Of a stretch of DNA of 64,000 nucleotides, positions 34,352 through 45,265 are shown piece by piece; the first letter of the stretch is position 1; each line of letters begins with the position of its first letter. A program made the position numbers and the translations under genes. Below the pieces are notes generated by a model. That model made no database searches, was not told the DNA's origin, and worked only from the letters and a program-made list of their open reading frames with translations. The stretch is from NCBI GenBank assembly GCA_009602735.1, contig WELA01002297.1, positions 544,293-608,292 on the forward strand, given 5' to 3'. This DNA is from Mesotaenium endlicherianum. Its lineage: Eukaryota > Streptophyta > Zygnematophyceae > Zygnematales > Mesotaeniaceae.

Positions 34352-35443
34352 TGCGGCACTTGTGGTCAAACTGCTTCTAATCCCAAGCATTTGTAAGTCA
34401 AATCATGTCAATGAAAACCTCATCTCTATTCTAAAAAAATTGGACTTGAGAATGTAGACTTCAAATCACACCTTAAGTATGCTATGCATATAGCCTATTT
34501 TGCCTGCTTCATCACGTTCTTCTGAGATCTCTGAGCATACTCAACAACTGAAGTGGTATACTTCAGTGAAAGGTTGATCATCATCTATATAGTCTTCTCC
34601 TAAATATCAATAATATCAAACTTTTCATGCAACTGCTGAAAAAATTATTCCCACGTGAGATCATTAAATTGTTTAAACTTCCTGTTATCTTTTTTAGAGC
34701 CACCAGTCTGCTGCGTTGCTTGTCCGCAAAGTACCAGTATGCTTAAATTTTTTTAAGTCTTGCTTGCAGGTTAAGATAATTCTCCAAGCACTGTTCAACA
34801 TTTCTCAAAGATTCTATCAGGTATCGCTCGGGATCAAAGTGTCAAGGCGCCTTTGGCTTAGGCCAACTGGGCACTGTGCCAAAGTCACTTTGATCAATTT
34901 GAGACCTATTTTGGTTTCTTCCTTGTAACAAGTCATGCATTTGGTTTCTATCTCCCTACTGAGATTGCCTCACCATTGTCATTTGCCTCTGCAAATTCCT
35001 TCCAACACCAGCACCTTCAGGGGGCAAATCAGCAACAGCACCATTTAGGCTAGCAGGAGTAGCTTCAATACTTCTTGTTGCTACTGCTTTAGTCATTTTG
35101 GTTCCGCTCACCTGCATGCAAACGGTTGCTATTGCCACATCATGAAGTACAACAAAAGGCTTATGGAGGAATTTGGCCGTGATAGTCGCATCCTCTTCAC
35201 GTGCTCCAACTATTGCCACATGCCTTCCTCCCCGGGTTGCATCCTATTTTGCTCTTGCGAAGTGTTCGCATGTCCTAAGAAGCTCATCCTCAGCTTGCTT
35301 GAGTGCCACGGTGCTAGTGCGGCTATTGCTTTTCCAGTCTTTCTAGCTATCATGGCGGCGTCTTCAGTAAGAGAACCAAAAACATTCTCACTATGATCTT
35401 CCACCTTATTGATATTGCTACCTTGAGATCTCGTGCTTACCAT
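34352..35443 (-). pseudogene. Family A relative: gag remnant
   Basis: The minus-strand frame at 35210-35443 begins MVSTRSQGSN, paralleling MIRTRSQASN at 2885. DNA at 34480-34960 parallels the first copy at 1890-2400, including the region read as capsid. It is broken. Confidence 0.6.
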
Positions 35444-35475
35444 TCAAAAAATTGTGGGAAAAACTCTTACACCAC

Positions 35476-35661
35476 TAAATTAGATCGACTAACAATAAAC
35501 TAGTAACTTCTACAAATGTTTAATCAACAAGTAATTTCTATAAAGCTTTCTGACTGACTCTCTCAACAGGCAAAACACTACAATAATGTAAGCAACTCTC
35601 AGTTGTCAGATTCAAGTAAGCGAGTATCAATTACCCAATCAATACCCTCATACATAAGCAA
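35476..35661 (-). repeat. Family A 5' LTR, partial, cut by family B insertion
   Basis: The stretch from TTAGATCGAC to CTCATACATAAGCAA parallels 2925-3110 of the first copy. It ends abruptly at 35661, where the family B LTR begins. Confidence 0.6.
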
Positions 35662-36412
35662 TGAAAGGGGCAAGATGCCCTAGTGGAAGCGTAGTGACTC
35701 ACGAGGAAAAGAACAAGTTGCAATCATATTAAACAGTGCAGCGGCATATCACTAAGATTGCTTAGGAAAATTACTCAACATTTTGAGTAGCAAGAAATTG
35801 CTCACAAATGAACTAGAATGAGAGGCTCGTCATTACAAACCCGTAGAAATTTACAGAGGTGAAAGTTGATAAGAAGTGAGGAAGTTATGCCTATTTATAG
35901 TTTTCTGACCTAGGTTCTCTTCTCTAGGCGGGAGGGCCGCTTAGCAACAGATTTCCTAAGTGTTTGTCAAATCGTTCCTTCCAAAATATTCGTGATTAGG
36001 CCACATCAGTCTCATGTAACGTGTCGTGCCAATTTGACGTCAACATGCATGCATCGAAATATCTAGAATACACTAACTTTGACGCACTAAACTCATCCGA
36101 AATTCTAGGTAAATGGACCTGCTCGGCACTCTGCGCAGCCAAACTTACGTGAAGGTTTGAATTCACTCTAACGGGCCAGATTGCTCAACGCTGTCGGTCA
36201 ATCCGACGGTCGCGCTCACCGCGAATTAAAGATAGTCGTCAACAGACCTCAAAACTAATTCCACTTTGGAAATCCATAACTCTCTCGATACTAAACCAAA
36301 TTTGATGAAGTTTATATCAAAATGACCACACAAATGCACTCTACTCTACTATGTACTCCAAATTTACTTTCATGGAACTCAAAAATGCACTTTATAAAGC
36401 TATGATCTAACA
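35662..36412 (-). repeat. Family B 3' LTR
   Basis: 751 bp; inverted copy of the solo LTRs at 4291 and 33518, from TGAAAGGGGC to ATCTAACA as written on the plus strand. It is followed by ATCATCCCCC, the complement of the purine tract. Confidence 0.82.
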
Positions 36413-36427
36413 TCATCCCCCATATCA

Positions 36428-38160
36428 AAATGCGACGTCCTCGACGCATTCTGCAGGTAAATTCACAACTTACTTTTACAATGAGTCAAGTTGGCCTCCG
36501 GCTCCCAAGCGTTGTCGTCCGTATGGTAGCCTTTCCACTTGACCAGATACTCTTGAACAAACTATTGACCTCGCATGACTCGTCGATCGCCGACAATCGC
36601 CTCCACTTCATACTCCGATACATCATCAATCTCGACCGGTGGTGGCGGTGTAGGTAGTCGTCCTGGATGTTGTTCATTCGGGTCAACGTATGGCTGCAGG
36701 TAATTGACATGGAACACATCGTGTATACCCCAATGTGAACAAAGTTCCAACTTGTAGGCCACTGGATTCACTTGCTTGAGCACCGAAAATAGACCTGTAA
36801 ATTGTGCTCGCAATTTCCTCTTGCCCTTGAAAGGTAGATTCTCTGTTGACGAGAGTACTTTGTTGCCCACGTGGAATGTCACTTCCCTCCTGTGCTTGTT
36901 AGCATGTTTGACCTGCTCTTTTTGTGCCTCCCGATTACACGTCTTCACCGTGTCCCAAGTCTTGGCCATCTGCTTCATAAAAGCTTGTGTAGTAGGGAAC
37001 TGAGTCTCCTTAGTCTTCTCCAACAAGATGTTTCCAGGATGATATACTTCTCTTCCATAAACCATAGTGAATGGTGACTGCTTGGTTGATCCCTGCATGC
37101 TGTTGTTGTAAGCAAACTCCAACCTTGGCAGCTTCTTGTCCCACTTTGAAGGGTCTTTCGTAGTGAAACTCCTAAGCACCTCTTGCAGAGTTCTGTGGAG
37201 CTTCTCACTCTACCCGCCTGTCTGAGAGTGATAGGAAGTGCTCACACTCAGCTTGACTGATACAGCTGCAAGGTCACACCTCGTGGATAAAGCATCTACA
37301 AGGTTGATCTTCCCAGGTAAGTACTTGTTCTTGTGGTCAAATTGTTGCAGAAACTCCATCTGCTTTGCTTGTCTTGGTGTCAACGTTGGCTGCGTTATAA
37401 ACTTCTCCAAGCTCTTGTGGGCGGTCTTGATGAACACCTTCCTTCCGTCCACATAACATCACCAAATCCTCAAAGCCCGAATAATAGCCAACATCTCCCG
37501 CTCGTGTGCTGCATAATTCTGCTCAGCAGGACTCAACTTCCTGCTCTCATATGCCACAGGTTGCAATGCTTTGCCCTGGTCCTGGAGAAGAATGGCTCTT
37601 ACTGCAAAGTTTGATGCGTCCGTGATGATGGTGAAAGGAAGCTCTAGACTGGCTATTGCCAACACAGGTACTTGTGTCAACAACTCCTTGATCTTCCCAA
37701 AGGCTTGCTGCTCCTTGTCACCCTATAGCCATTTCTCCTGCTTCTTCAACATGTCTGTGAGCGGTGCACACACCTTGGCAAATCCTTCAATGAAACGTCG
37801 ATAATAATTTGCCATGCCAAGGAAAGTTCTGAGTTGATGATTATCAACAGGTACCGACCAATCTCTGACTGCTTGCACCTTCTTTTGCTCCATCGTGACT
37901 CCTTCAACTCCCACTATGTGCCCAAGAAACTCGACCTCTTTAAGACAGAATTCGCACTCGCTCATCTTCCCATATAGCTTTTGATCTCTCAAGACCTCCA
38001 ACACCTTCTTGAGATGCTTCACATGCTCCTCCAAGGTCTTCAAATAGATCAAGATGTCGTCGAAAAATACCACCACAAATTGGTCCAAGTAGGGCCTGAA
38101 GATACTATTCATGAGCCCCATGAATGTAGCAGGTTCATTAGTCAACCCAAAAGGCATGAC
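36428..38160 (-). pseudogene. Family B pol remnant (RT, RNase H, integrase C-terminal region, chromodomain start)
   Basis: Minus-strand frames read MPFGLTNEPATFMGLMN, VFFDDILIYLKTLEEHVKHL and LGMANYYRRFIEGFAKV (RT, 37723-38157), then ITDASNFAVRAILLQDQ and SRKLSPAEQNYAAHERE (RNase H, 37459-37683). RLEFAYNNSMQGSTKQSPF and HPGRLPTPPPPVEIDDVSEYEVEAI (integrase end and chromodomain, 36562-37179) follow. Confidence 0.8.
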
Positions 38161-38164
38161 TGTG

Positions 38165-38675
38165 CAGAGTTACGCCGTTTGCCAAGCTGGCCGACCTTTG
38201 TACGCTCAATTAAGCGAACTGAGTCGCTCGCACGAACTAAGCGAACCAAAAATTATTTACTTGTGTCGGCCGCCCAAGAACGCCTCGACGCGTGCACATC
38301 AGGCTCCCCACAATTTGTTTAACTTGTGAGTTTGAATGAAGCATTGATCGACGCGATTGAAAACAAAAGTACACTAGCACAAGGTTTTTGAATGAGCAGC
38401 GGGAGCCCATAAGATCAAAAAACTTTGACGAAACTTTGAGACGAATGTTTTGGGATCCTCGAGTATCGCAGCATTCGTTGCACATTCATCTGCCTACCTA
38501 GCTGCTCACGGCACAGTTAGGACCCCTTTGAGGCAAAACCTGCAACATACTTAAGACCCCTGTAGTGCTTTGTAGTTCATTCTGCACATCTTCTGTCATT
38601 GTAAGTTTGTCTCATCTTTCATTGACGTCTGCACCTTGCTCGCACTTTGCTCTGTACTTTGCTATTTTTGCTGAA
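38165..38675. other. hAT-like terminus and unassigned sequence
   Basis: CAGAGTTACGCCGTTTGCC at 38165 resembles the left end of the element at 33255. It carries the same ATTAAGCGAACT word about 44 bases in and a CTAAGCGAAC word further on. No matching right end is found before element E begins at 38676, so the extent is unknown. The rest is featureless. Confidence 0.35.
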
Positions 38676-39657
38676 TGTCATGATTTATTGAGTCGAGGTT
38701 GACGTACAAAACCAAGCTTTACTTGTGTGAACCATCAACCTAGGAAGACCGACTTTGCATTGACCTTACGCATCTTTATATTGACCTTTTCTAGATTTTC
38801 ACGTCATCAAAGTGTAGCGCGTCGAAGCATCTTCCGAATGGCACCAGTTTTGCGTCATTTGGTCAGGTATCGAGCGTGATATTTGCGATCTAGTCCGCGT
38901 CACCTACCGGCCCCTAACGGAAGTTTCCCAAGTGCCAACTTGTGACTCAATGTCCCCAAAGGTGACATTGTTGACTCTTCGTGATTCCAAAAGCCCTAGC
39001 TTTGTACGCACAAATCCGCAAACCCCTTAGACTACATAAGTCTTGCATTTCCATAGTATAAGTGCATCATTGAGGCTATAACTTGGTGACTGCATCACCT
39101 ACTCAGATTCACTTTTGAGGCGCTATCCAAGTAGAATCACCCAAGGTAAGCTCCACCACTGAGAGACACATAGCATATTCTAAGTGCCCTGCTTTGATTG
39201 GTTTGAGTTATGCTTAGCCTATAGGAGTGCTACTACATGCCTTGTACACATTAGTGGATATACGAGAGCCTCCTAGAGTGACTAGATGCATTGGATCCGC
39301 CGCATACCACGCCGGGTTTCCAGGATTATAAGTACTAGAGATGTCCCTAGAGAGACATCATTTTAGAAGTCCTCATTATGCCAGTTGTAAGTAACAGAGA
39401 TTATGAGTAAAGCTTACACTTTTATCTCTTGTGTTTTCAGGACCACTTAGTTACTCTCTTGTGAAGAGCAAGCCTTCCTGGCTTCTAGTCACTTGAAGAA
39501 CTTCACAAGTGGTGAGCAAAGTCACAGCTTAAACCCTTGCATGGGACTACTCTTGAAGATCATGATGTGCTTCCAATGATCTTTTGGGCCATACTTCATT
39601 AGTTGTTTTCCTACCAGATTACAGTCTTGAGGTGCTCACTCTGGAGAGAACACACCC
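38676..39657 (+). repeat. Element E repeat A1
   Basis: Matches A2 (50233-51245) from TGTCATGATTTATTGAG to GGAGAG-ACACACCC, then diverges. A TATA-like ACATAAG near 39043 corresponds to CTATATAAG in A2, suggesting the promoter lies in A. The B segment that follows A2 is absent here. Confidence 0.82.
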
Positions 39658-39891
39658 CCCTTACTTCTAAAAGGATCTCTCTTTGCTTCGCTGACAAGCA
39701 TCTAGAATGTTCAACGTATGCTTACCCGTAGTGGGCTATCTTATCAGCCATACTACGAAGGGGTTAGAAGACTCAGACTGAGATCTCAGCACTATCACTA
39801 AACCCTCTGGAGAGGAGCAACCCGCGCTCCAGCGCACGGCAGTTGCTTCTGAGCCACCGTCCCAGTGGGCTCACGACGATTCCTGGTATCC

Positions 39892-40600
39892 TATGGCAGG
39901 TGACCAAGAGGTCAAGACTAACAGGTTCGCCTATCGCTTCAGCGGCCGGCCAGGCACCTGTGATCTGGAAGATACCATCTCGGAGTTTCAGGCTGACTTC
40001 GCAACAGCAAAGCTCAAGACGCCCACGCTGACGAAGCGCGACGCCTTTGACACGCTTATGCGCTACCTCTCTCACGAGGCCCGCGACACCTTCCGTGAGA
40101 AGGAAGCCGAGCTCCGGACACGTACCGAGCTTGTAGGTGACCCACCAGTGGCGACCACGCTGGCTGACCCAGTGCAAGCCTTCTGGAACATCCTGAAGAC
40201 AAAGTTCCAGGCTGCAACTGAAGAAATGGTGTACGAGCTGCACCACTTCTTCCGACGCAAGAACGAGACGATCCTCATGATGTACCGCCGCTTGGTGCAC
40301 CTACGCCGCGACGTCGGCATTGTCACCGACCGGGAGGCCGCGGAGATCTTCTTGCGCGCCGTCGAGCCGCGTCTGAGGGAGAGGGCTGTCGTCCCCCTCA
40401 TCGACCGCCACGATTTAGAGTACTCATTGGAGCAGGCCTACCTCTCCATTGAGAAGCAGAGCTTGGCCGCCACACAGAGCAACATTAGCGATCGTTTGGG
40501 CCTCGCATCTACGAGCGTGCGCCAGGAGGCCTCAGTGCTTCCATCTTTCATGATGTGCACGACTCTTGCCCGCTTGCCCCAGCAGCAGCAGCAGCCTTAG
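39892..40600 (+). CDS. gag: Element E gag capsid region
   Basis: 235-residue open frame starting MAGDQEVKTNRF. The middle, with FDTLMRYLSHEARDTF, PVQAFWNILKTKFQ and RRKNETILMMYRRLVHLRRDVG, has the helical pattern of a retrotransposon gag capsid. It ends in a Gln run. It lies just inside A1, as gag should. Confidence 0.65.
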
Positions 40601-40657
40601 CACTCTCAACTGCCCCAGCAGACGCAGCAGCGCAAAGCTACGCGTGGCCGTATTTCC

Positions 40658-42154
40658 ATGGCCGCTACGACAAGTGACCCCTGCTGGTCTTGCGAAAAGA
40701 CGAGCCACTCACGCCAGAACTGCACGCTCGCGCAAAATGTCAAGCCCGACGATTGCACCTACTGTGGCAAGGCCGGCCACCTGCAGATTGTGTGTCTGCA
40801 GAAGAAGCGCGACGTCGAGATCCGGCGCGCTCGTGACGGTCCTTCGCCTGCAGCAGGACAGCAGGGCGGGCGCAACCCTCGCGCGGGTGTACGCCCTGCG
40901 ATGACGGCAGCTACGGCCACAACGGACACCGCGCTGACCCCCGGAGCCGACTATTGTAGCTATGACGATATCAGTGACGACCTCGTGGAGGCCAATGCGG
41001 GGATCGCAAGACTTTGTGGCCTCTTCGACGCCAATAGCTACGACGCGTGCGGAGCGCTCTTTGCACACGCTCCATCGTCCTGCGCCACAGCTCTGACAGC
41101 TGGCGCCCGCACAGTTCCTGCGCACACCACGCTGACACCTGTCAGTAGCAACAGCACACGCTCTGACAGGCTGCCAAACGGCAGGCTACAGGCCTGCGTT
41201 GCCGCACCATCCCCCGGCGTAGGCACGCCCGCAGACGACACCGCACGCACGCCAGCCCGGGCTCCGACAGAGCCCCTGGCCTGCGCTGCCCTGCTGTCTC
41301 CAGCAGGCTTCACCTCGACCCGCGCAGCGACATCTAGCACGCGGGAACGAGCTCACTGGACGGCGCGCACGGTTGCCGTTAGCACAGCTGCCGAATCCCT
41401 TGTCGTACGCACGGCACGACCATGCGCAGACCTGCGCACAGGCAAAAACAGCCGCCCCTTGCTGGCTTTCGCATACAGCAGGTCCCAGCAGAGGCCGCCA
41501 CTTGTCGCCGGCACGACGGGTGGTGTCGCTCCTGTTAACAACAGTGTGCCCGCGCGCGCACTCACACGCACGCGCACGCCGCACATTGCGCTGCCAGACC
41601 CGCTGCGCAGCTGGCGATGCCACGACAGCTCCGTAGCAGCAGCCACAGCAGCGCACGGCAGTTGCGCACAGGTGTTGCCACATGGCGCACGCACGCTGCC
41701 CCACACAGTCTGCGCAGAGACTGCGGTTGCGACCGCCATCTCCAGGCAGGGGGGGGCAACCCCGACTGCGCTGTGTGGCCGGATCCCCGGACAGGGCGCC
41801 GACGGCACGCCCCCAGCTGCGTGCAGCCAGGTGTTTACCCCTGGCGCACACGGGCCACCACTTGGCACGCGCACACAGCTCGGGCCAGCCAGCGATCTGG
41901 CGGTCGCGACCGCCATCCTCAGTCGGGGGGGGGCTACCCCGACGTCGCTGTGCTGCCAGATCGGCGTGCGGGGTCCCGACGGCACCACCACAGCTGCGCA
42001 CAGCCAGGGCTTAAACCCTTGCTGCACGCAAAATTTCGGCGACAACGTATTTCGCGCTGCCGGGGCTCCAGCAAGTGGACGCACCAAGGGGAGGGCGCCG
42101 CGAGCCTTGCACGGGGGAGCCGAGACGGGCGCTGACGCGGGTCTGACGACGTGA
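40658..42154 (+). CDS. Element E gag nucleocapsid with two zinc knuckles and an Ala/Thr-rich repetitive tail
   Basis: 498-residue open frame with two knuckles near its start, CWSCEKTSHSRQNC and CTYCGKAGHLQIVC, the nucleic-acid-binding CCHC boxes of gag. The remaining 400 residues are Ala/Thr/Pro/Arg-rich low-complexity sequence, including an imperfect duplication of about 180 bp (41724-41845 and 41904-42022). A 415-residue frame on the opposite strand is a GC-rich shadow. Confidence 0.6.
   Translation: MAATTSDPCWSCEKTSHSRQNCTLAQNVKPDDCTYCGKAGHLQIVCLQKKRDVEIRRARDGPSPAAGQQGGRNPRAGVRPAMTAATATTDTALTPGADYCSYDDISDDLVEANAGIARLCGLFDANSYDACGALFAHAPSSCATALTAGARTVPAHTTLTPVSSNSTRSDRLPNGRLQACVAAPSPGVGTPADDTARTPARAPTEPLACAALLSPAGFTSTRAATSSTRERAHWTARTVAVSTAAESLVVRTARPCADLRTGKNSRPLLAFAYSRSQQRPPLVAGTTGGVAPVNNSVPARALTRTRTPHIALPDPLRSWRCHDSSVAAATAAHGSCAQVLPHGARTLPHTVCAETAVATAISRQGGATPTALCGRIPGQGADGTPPAACSQVFTPGAHGPPLGTRTQLGPASDLAVATAILSRGGATPTSLCCQIGVRGPDGTTTAAHSQGLNPCCTQNFGDNVFRAAGAPASGRTKGRAPRALHGGAETGADAGLTT
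41724..42022 (+). repeat. Imperfect tandem duplication in element E gag tail
   Basis: Two units about 180 bp apart share GCGACCGCCATC, a run of eight or more G, and CAGCTGCG-GCAGCCAGG. They encode the pattern VATAI-s-GGATPT-LC. Confidence 0.6.
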
Positions 42155-42399
42155 CCCCACGGCTCCAGGAGCCACCAGGAGGCGCCACGTGGCAGCCTCC
42201 CGGCAGCCGCGTGCTCGCCAGCAGCTGCAACCGTTCCTGCAGCTGCGCACTCGACAGCCGCTGCGCTTCCGGCGGCTACGCATGCGCTTGCGCCTGTAGC
42301 GCTTGCGCCTGCATCTGCGAGTGTGCCAACGTTTGCACCAGCGCCAGCCGTCATGACAGCGTCAGCCGCCACGCCAGTAGCGGCTAGCCTTGGGATCGT

Positions 42400-42590
42400 G
42401 GCAGGCCGCGCGACAGGCTTTATGGCAGGCCGCGCGACAGGCTCAGCGGCAGGCCCTGCGGCAGGCTGCGCGCCAAGCCTTGGGGGAGGCTCTACGACAG
42501 GCAGCACGGCAGGTACTGCAGCAGGCCTTGCAACAGGCCTTGCGGCAGACCGCGCACCAGGCTGCGCGGCAGGCCTTGCGATTGCGCCAG
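42400..42590 (+). repeat. GCAGGC-rich minisatellite in element E
   Basis: Repeats of about 18-21 bp built on GGCAGGCCGCGCGACAGGC encode alternating Ala/Gly/Thr. This is low-complexity spacer between gag and protease. Confidence 0.65.
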
Positions 42591-42748
42591 CAACTGCCAT
42601 TCTGGCCTACTGCGCACGCACGCAGCCTCTCGGCAGTTGCCCTGCGGTCGGTCGCGCTAGCTGCGAGCACACGCTCGTGGCACCAGCCGGCCGGCCTGCG
42701 GCTTCACAGAAGCGCGACGGGCCAAACCAGGGATGACGGACGGAGGAA

Positions 42749-43438
42749 GTGTTGCGCCTGCCTCGTTCGTTTTGCGTGCTGGAGACGCCAGTAAAGCCCG
42801 CGTCATGCGTGCTCGCCTCGCCGAGAAGGACGGTGCAGCTCAGCGCCGAAGCCATCTTGCTGGCACTGCATCGCATGCCGGCGGTCTCCTTCGCGGAGCT
42901 CGGCGTTTCCATGGAGGCAACAAGGCAGGCCGCTCATCTGCTGCTCTGGTCACGCGCAGACACTGTGCGCGCTGCCATTGGCAGGCCTACACCCGATGCC
43001 GCAACCGCGATGCGATCCGCACCAGCGCGCCCTGCGCATGAGCGCAAGATGATCAGCACTCCTAACGTCGCGTTTTTGGATAATTTGCACGGGATTGTGC
43101 TCGTCAACACCCAGGCGCCGCACTGCATGATGTTTGACACGGGCGCGCAGCCGGTCCTCATCAGCCTGCGCAACTTTCGTCGGCTGGGGCTCTCTTTGGC
43201 CGACCTGGAGGACTCGTCGAGGCGCATCAACACCGCCGCCGGCACCTCCAAGTTCGTCACAGGCCGCACAAGGCTGGCATTGCGGTTCACTCTCCGCCCA
43301 TGCACTGCAGACAAGACGACCATCTATTGGCACGCGCTCGTTACTCCTTCAAAGTCCTTCGATGTTCTACTCGGGCAGGACGTGCTCTTTCCTATCGGCG
43401 TTGCGGTCGAGAACTGGGCGGAGCGGGTCTTCTATTGA
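42749..43438 (+). CDS. Element E aspartic protease region
   Basis: 229-residue open frame. MMFDTGAQPVLIS near residue 127 carries the catalytic D-T-G motif and FDVLLGQDVLFPIG near residue 205 the later conserved segment. The arrangement equals that of element D at 7899-8333. Confidence 0.72.
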   Translation: MLRLPRSFCVLETPVKPASCVLASPRRTVQLSAEAILLALHRMPAVSFAELGVSMEATRQAAHLLLWSRADTVRAAIGRPTPDAATAMRSAPARPAHERKMISTPNVAFLDNLHGIVLVNTQAPHCMMFDTGAQPVLISLRNFRRLGLSLADLEDSSRRINTAAGTSKFVTGRTRLALRFTLRPCTADKTTIYWHALVTPSKSFDVLLGQDVLFPIGVAVENWAERVFY

Positions 43439-43694
43439 CCTGATTGGCAATCGGGAGGGATGCGCACGGCACCCTTGCCCCTTAACATCGTCAATCGCTG
43501 CCCAGCGGTGTCTGCTCTCTACGGATTCATGGGGCTGGGCGACGGCCAGCCAGTGGTCTAGACCGATGAGGGAGGGCCCGAGGACGAAGAGATCTCTGTG
43601 GGAGAGGACCTGCTTGAGCCGCAGGATGAGGAGCCGGATCTGCCTAGCGCAGAGCTCCACCTTACACCACATGAGCAAAGAATGTCAAAGAATG

Positions 43695-43889
43695 TGACCC
43701 GGCTGTCAAAGAATGTGTCAGCAAGCTGACTTAAGGTGACCTCAGCCTGTTACTTCAGGCCGAGTCATTAAACTTATATTAACTATAAAGTCTGGCAGAC
43801 TGATCATTAACTAGAGTTCAGCAGGCTGAACTTATTTAACTATATTATTTAAATGAATATTATGTCAACCAATATACTGATTCATTACA
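43695..43889 (-). mobile_element. Family A LTR terminal fragment inside element E
   Basis: About 195 bp, from GTGTCAGCAAGC to TTCATTACA, match the outer end of the family A LTR at 3452-3635 and 30930-31104. Its right border is the exact LTR terminus. Only the first part of the LTR is present. Confidence 0.65.
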
Positions 43890-45265
43890 AGCAGGCAGAT
43901 GTCCTGGCAGCCCAGGCCAGGGAGCAGATACGCATCTGCGCAGCGCACCGCGCCAGGATGCGGCAGATGGCGGAGGATACCACCGAGGCTCTTGCCGTTG
44001 CCCGTACTGCCGTTGCTGCCGCAGTCCTTGCTCGTGACACAGCGCACCTGCCCCCTCTTGCAGCGGGCCTTCAGCGAGGACAGACGTCCGCGTACGCCAC
44101 GACGTACCCGTTGGCGTGGCCATCCAATACAGTAGGGACCTTGCACCAGGCCGCCTATCCTGGCGAGTCCAACGACCTACCCCTTGACAGCAACGAGAAG
44201 GAGGAAGAGCAGTGGGAGCAGCTTCCCGAGGAATCTGCAAAGGAGTACCTTGCGCAGCCATCGGAGGAGCCTCGGCCACCTACGCCCACGACGCATGTTC
44301 GACGCGGGCCTACAAGCTCGCCCGGCTTTAGCAACTTGCCGCAGGGGGCCGCGGCCTGGTCCAACCGGGCCACGCCGCCGCAGCTAGAACAAGCCGTCCC
44401 ATGTCCCATGACTGCTCCACAAGCTACGAGTGCCGCGTCAGGCACTTATTCACCTCCGCCCGCGCGGCAGCTGCTCCTTCCAGCACTGCCACGCCTCCGG
44501 TACGCCAGCTGCAGGCTCACAGCAGCATTCGCGACCCGCCGCGCGAAGGCCCGTCTACCTGCGTTCATCCGCCCCTGCGATACGCACACCGCACCAGGCC
44601 GACCATTGGGCCCGCCCGAGAGACCACTCCTCTCCGCGAGACGAGGCGCCCACGGTAGCTCACGCCCCTGCGTGAGGCGCAAGAGGTCACTCCACTTTGC
44701 GAGCCGCGATCTCGCTCCATCACGCCGCCATATGATGACAGGAAGCGCACGCCCCCATACGACGACACTCAGAGCAAGGAGGCACGCCACCTTTTTGACC
44801 ACTCCCAGACTGCGACGACACGCATTCCTCCTCGCAGGCGCATTACGCCCTGTACCTTGACCTTGCAGCTCAACGCGCCGACGTCCCCCGCAGCCACATC
44901 ACAGGCGACGGCCCCTCGGGATTGCCTCCTCAAAAGGTGGCGCGCACAGGTGACAGGCCGCTTCCTCGCCACCCGTTCCCAGCAGCCACACGAGCAGAGC
45001 TCATGCCGCACCTCCGGCATCCCCGCGTGGAGCTAGCTCCGCGAGGGCAGCCCCGCCCGCGAGTCCAGCTGGCCCCGCACCAGCTCGTTCGGCCATGGCA
45101 GAGGGTTGACAACCCAGAGCAATCGATTCGCACAGTCCCCGCAGACGCCAGGCGGGAGCGTCTGCGCGCCTACTTTGATCCGCATCCCTATTTGCCTCAG
45201 CGGCTCGTTTTGGACCAGTTGGCCCATGCAGCCTCGCACCAGGACGACCTTGCTCAGCGTGGCCG
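43890..45265 (+). other. Element E spacer before the methyltransferase
   Basis: Pro/Arg/Ala/Thr-rich open sequence (e.g. 43853-44860, 335 residues, whose annotated start lies in the inserted LTR fragment) with no recognisable fold. It resembles a disordered linker. In element D the equivalent long spacer lies after the methyltransferase. Confidence 0.45.

Larger units (their letters stand above)
30505..35661 (-). mobile_element. Family A relative, broken, containing a TRIM and a hAT-like insertion
   Basis: On the minus strand, from high to low coordinates, it holds a partial 5' LTR (35476-35661), gag (about 34352-35443 and 32990-33254), a protease region (31583-32900) and a partial 3' LTR (30505-31104). 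Reverse transcriptase and integrase are not recognisable, so much of pol is gone. A TRIM (32024-32521) lies in the protease region and a hAT-like element (33255-34343) in gag. A family B LTR is inserted at 35662 within the 5' LTR. It is heavily broken and old. Confidence 0.7.
35662..38160 (-). mobile_element. Family B chromovirus fragment, broken
   Basis: Minus-strand element consisting of a 3' LTR (35662-36412), purine tract, and the C-terminal two thirds of pol running back to the reverse transcriptase, where it stops at about 38160 beside a hAT-like terminus. It has several breaks and an internal loss in the integrase region. The coding part matches the open copy at 62439-63995. Confidence 0.8.

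Noticed and set aside
41353-42600. 415-residue minus-strand open frame opposite element E gag
   Set aside because: Extreme Ala/Arg/Pro composition in a GC-rich region with few stops in any frame; the plus strand carries zinc knuckles, so this is a shadow.
43853-44860. 335-residue plus-strand frame with a start at 43853
   Set aside because: Its start lies within the inserted family A LTR fragment; the frame is element E spacer, not a separate gene.
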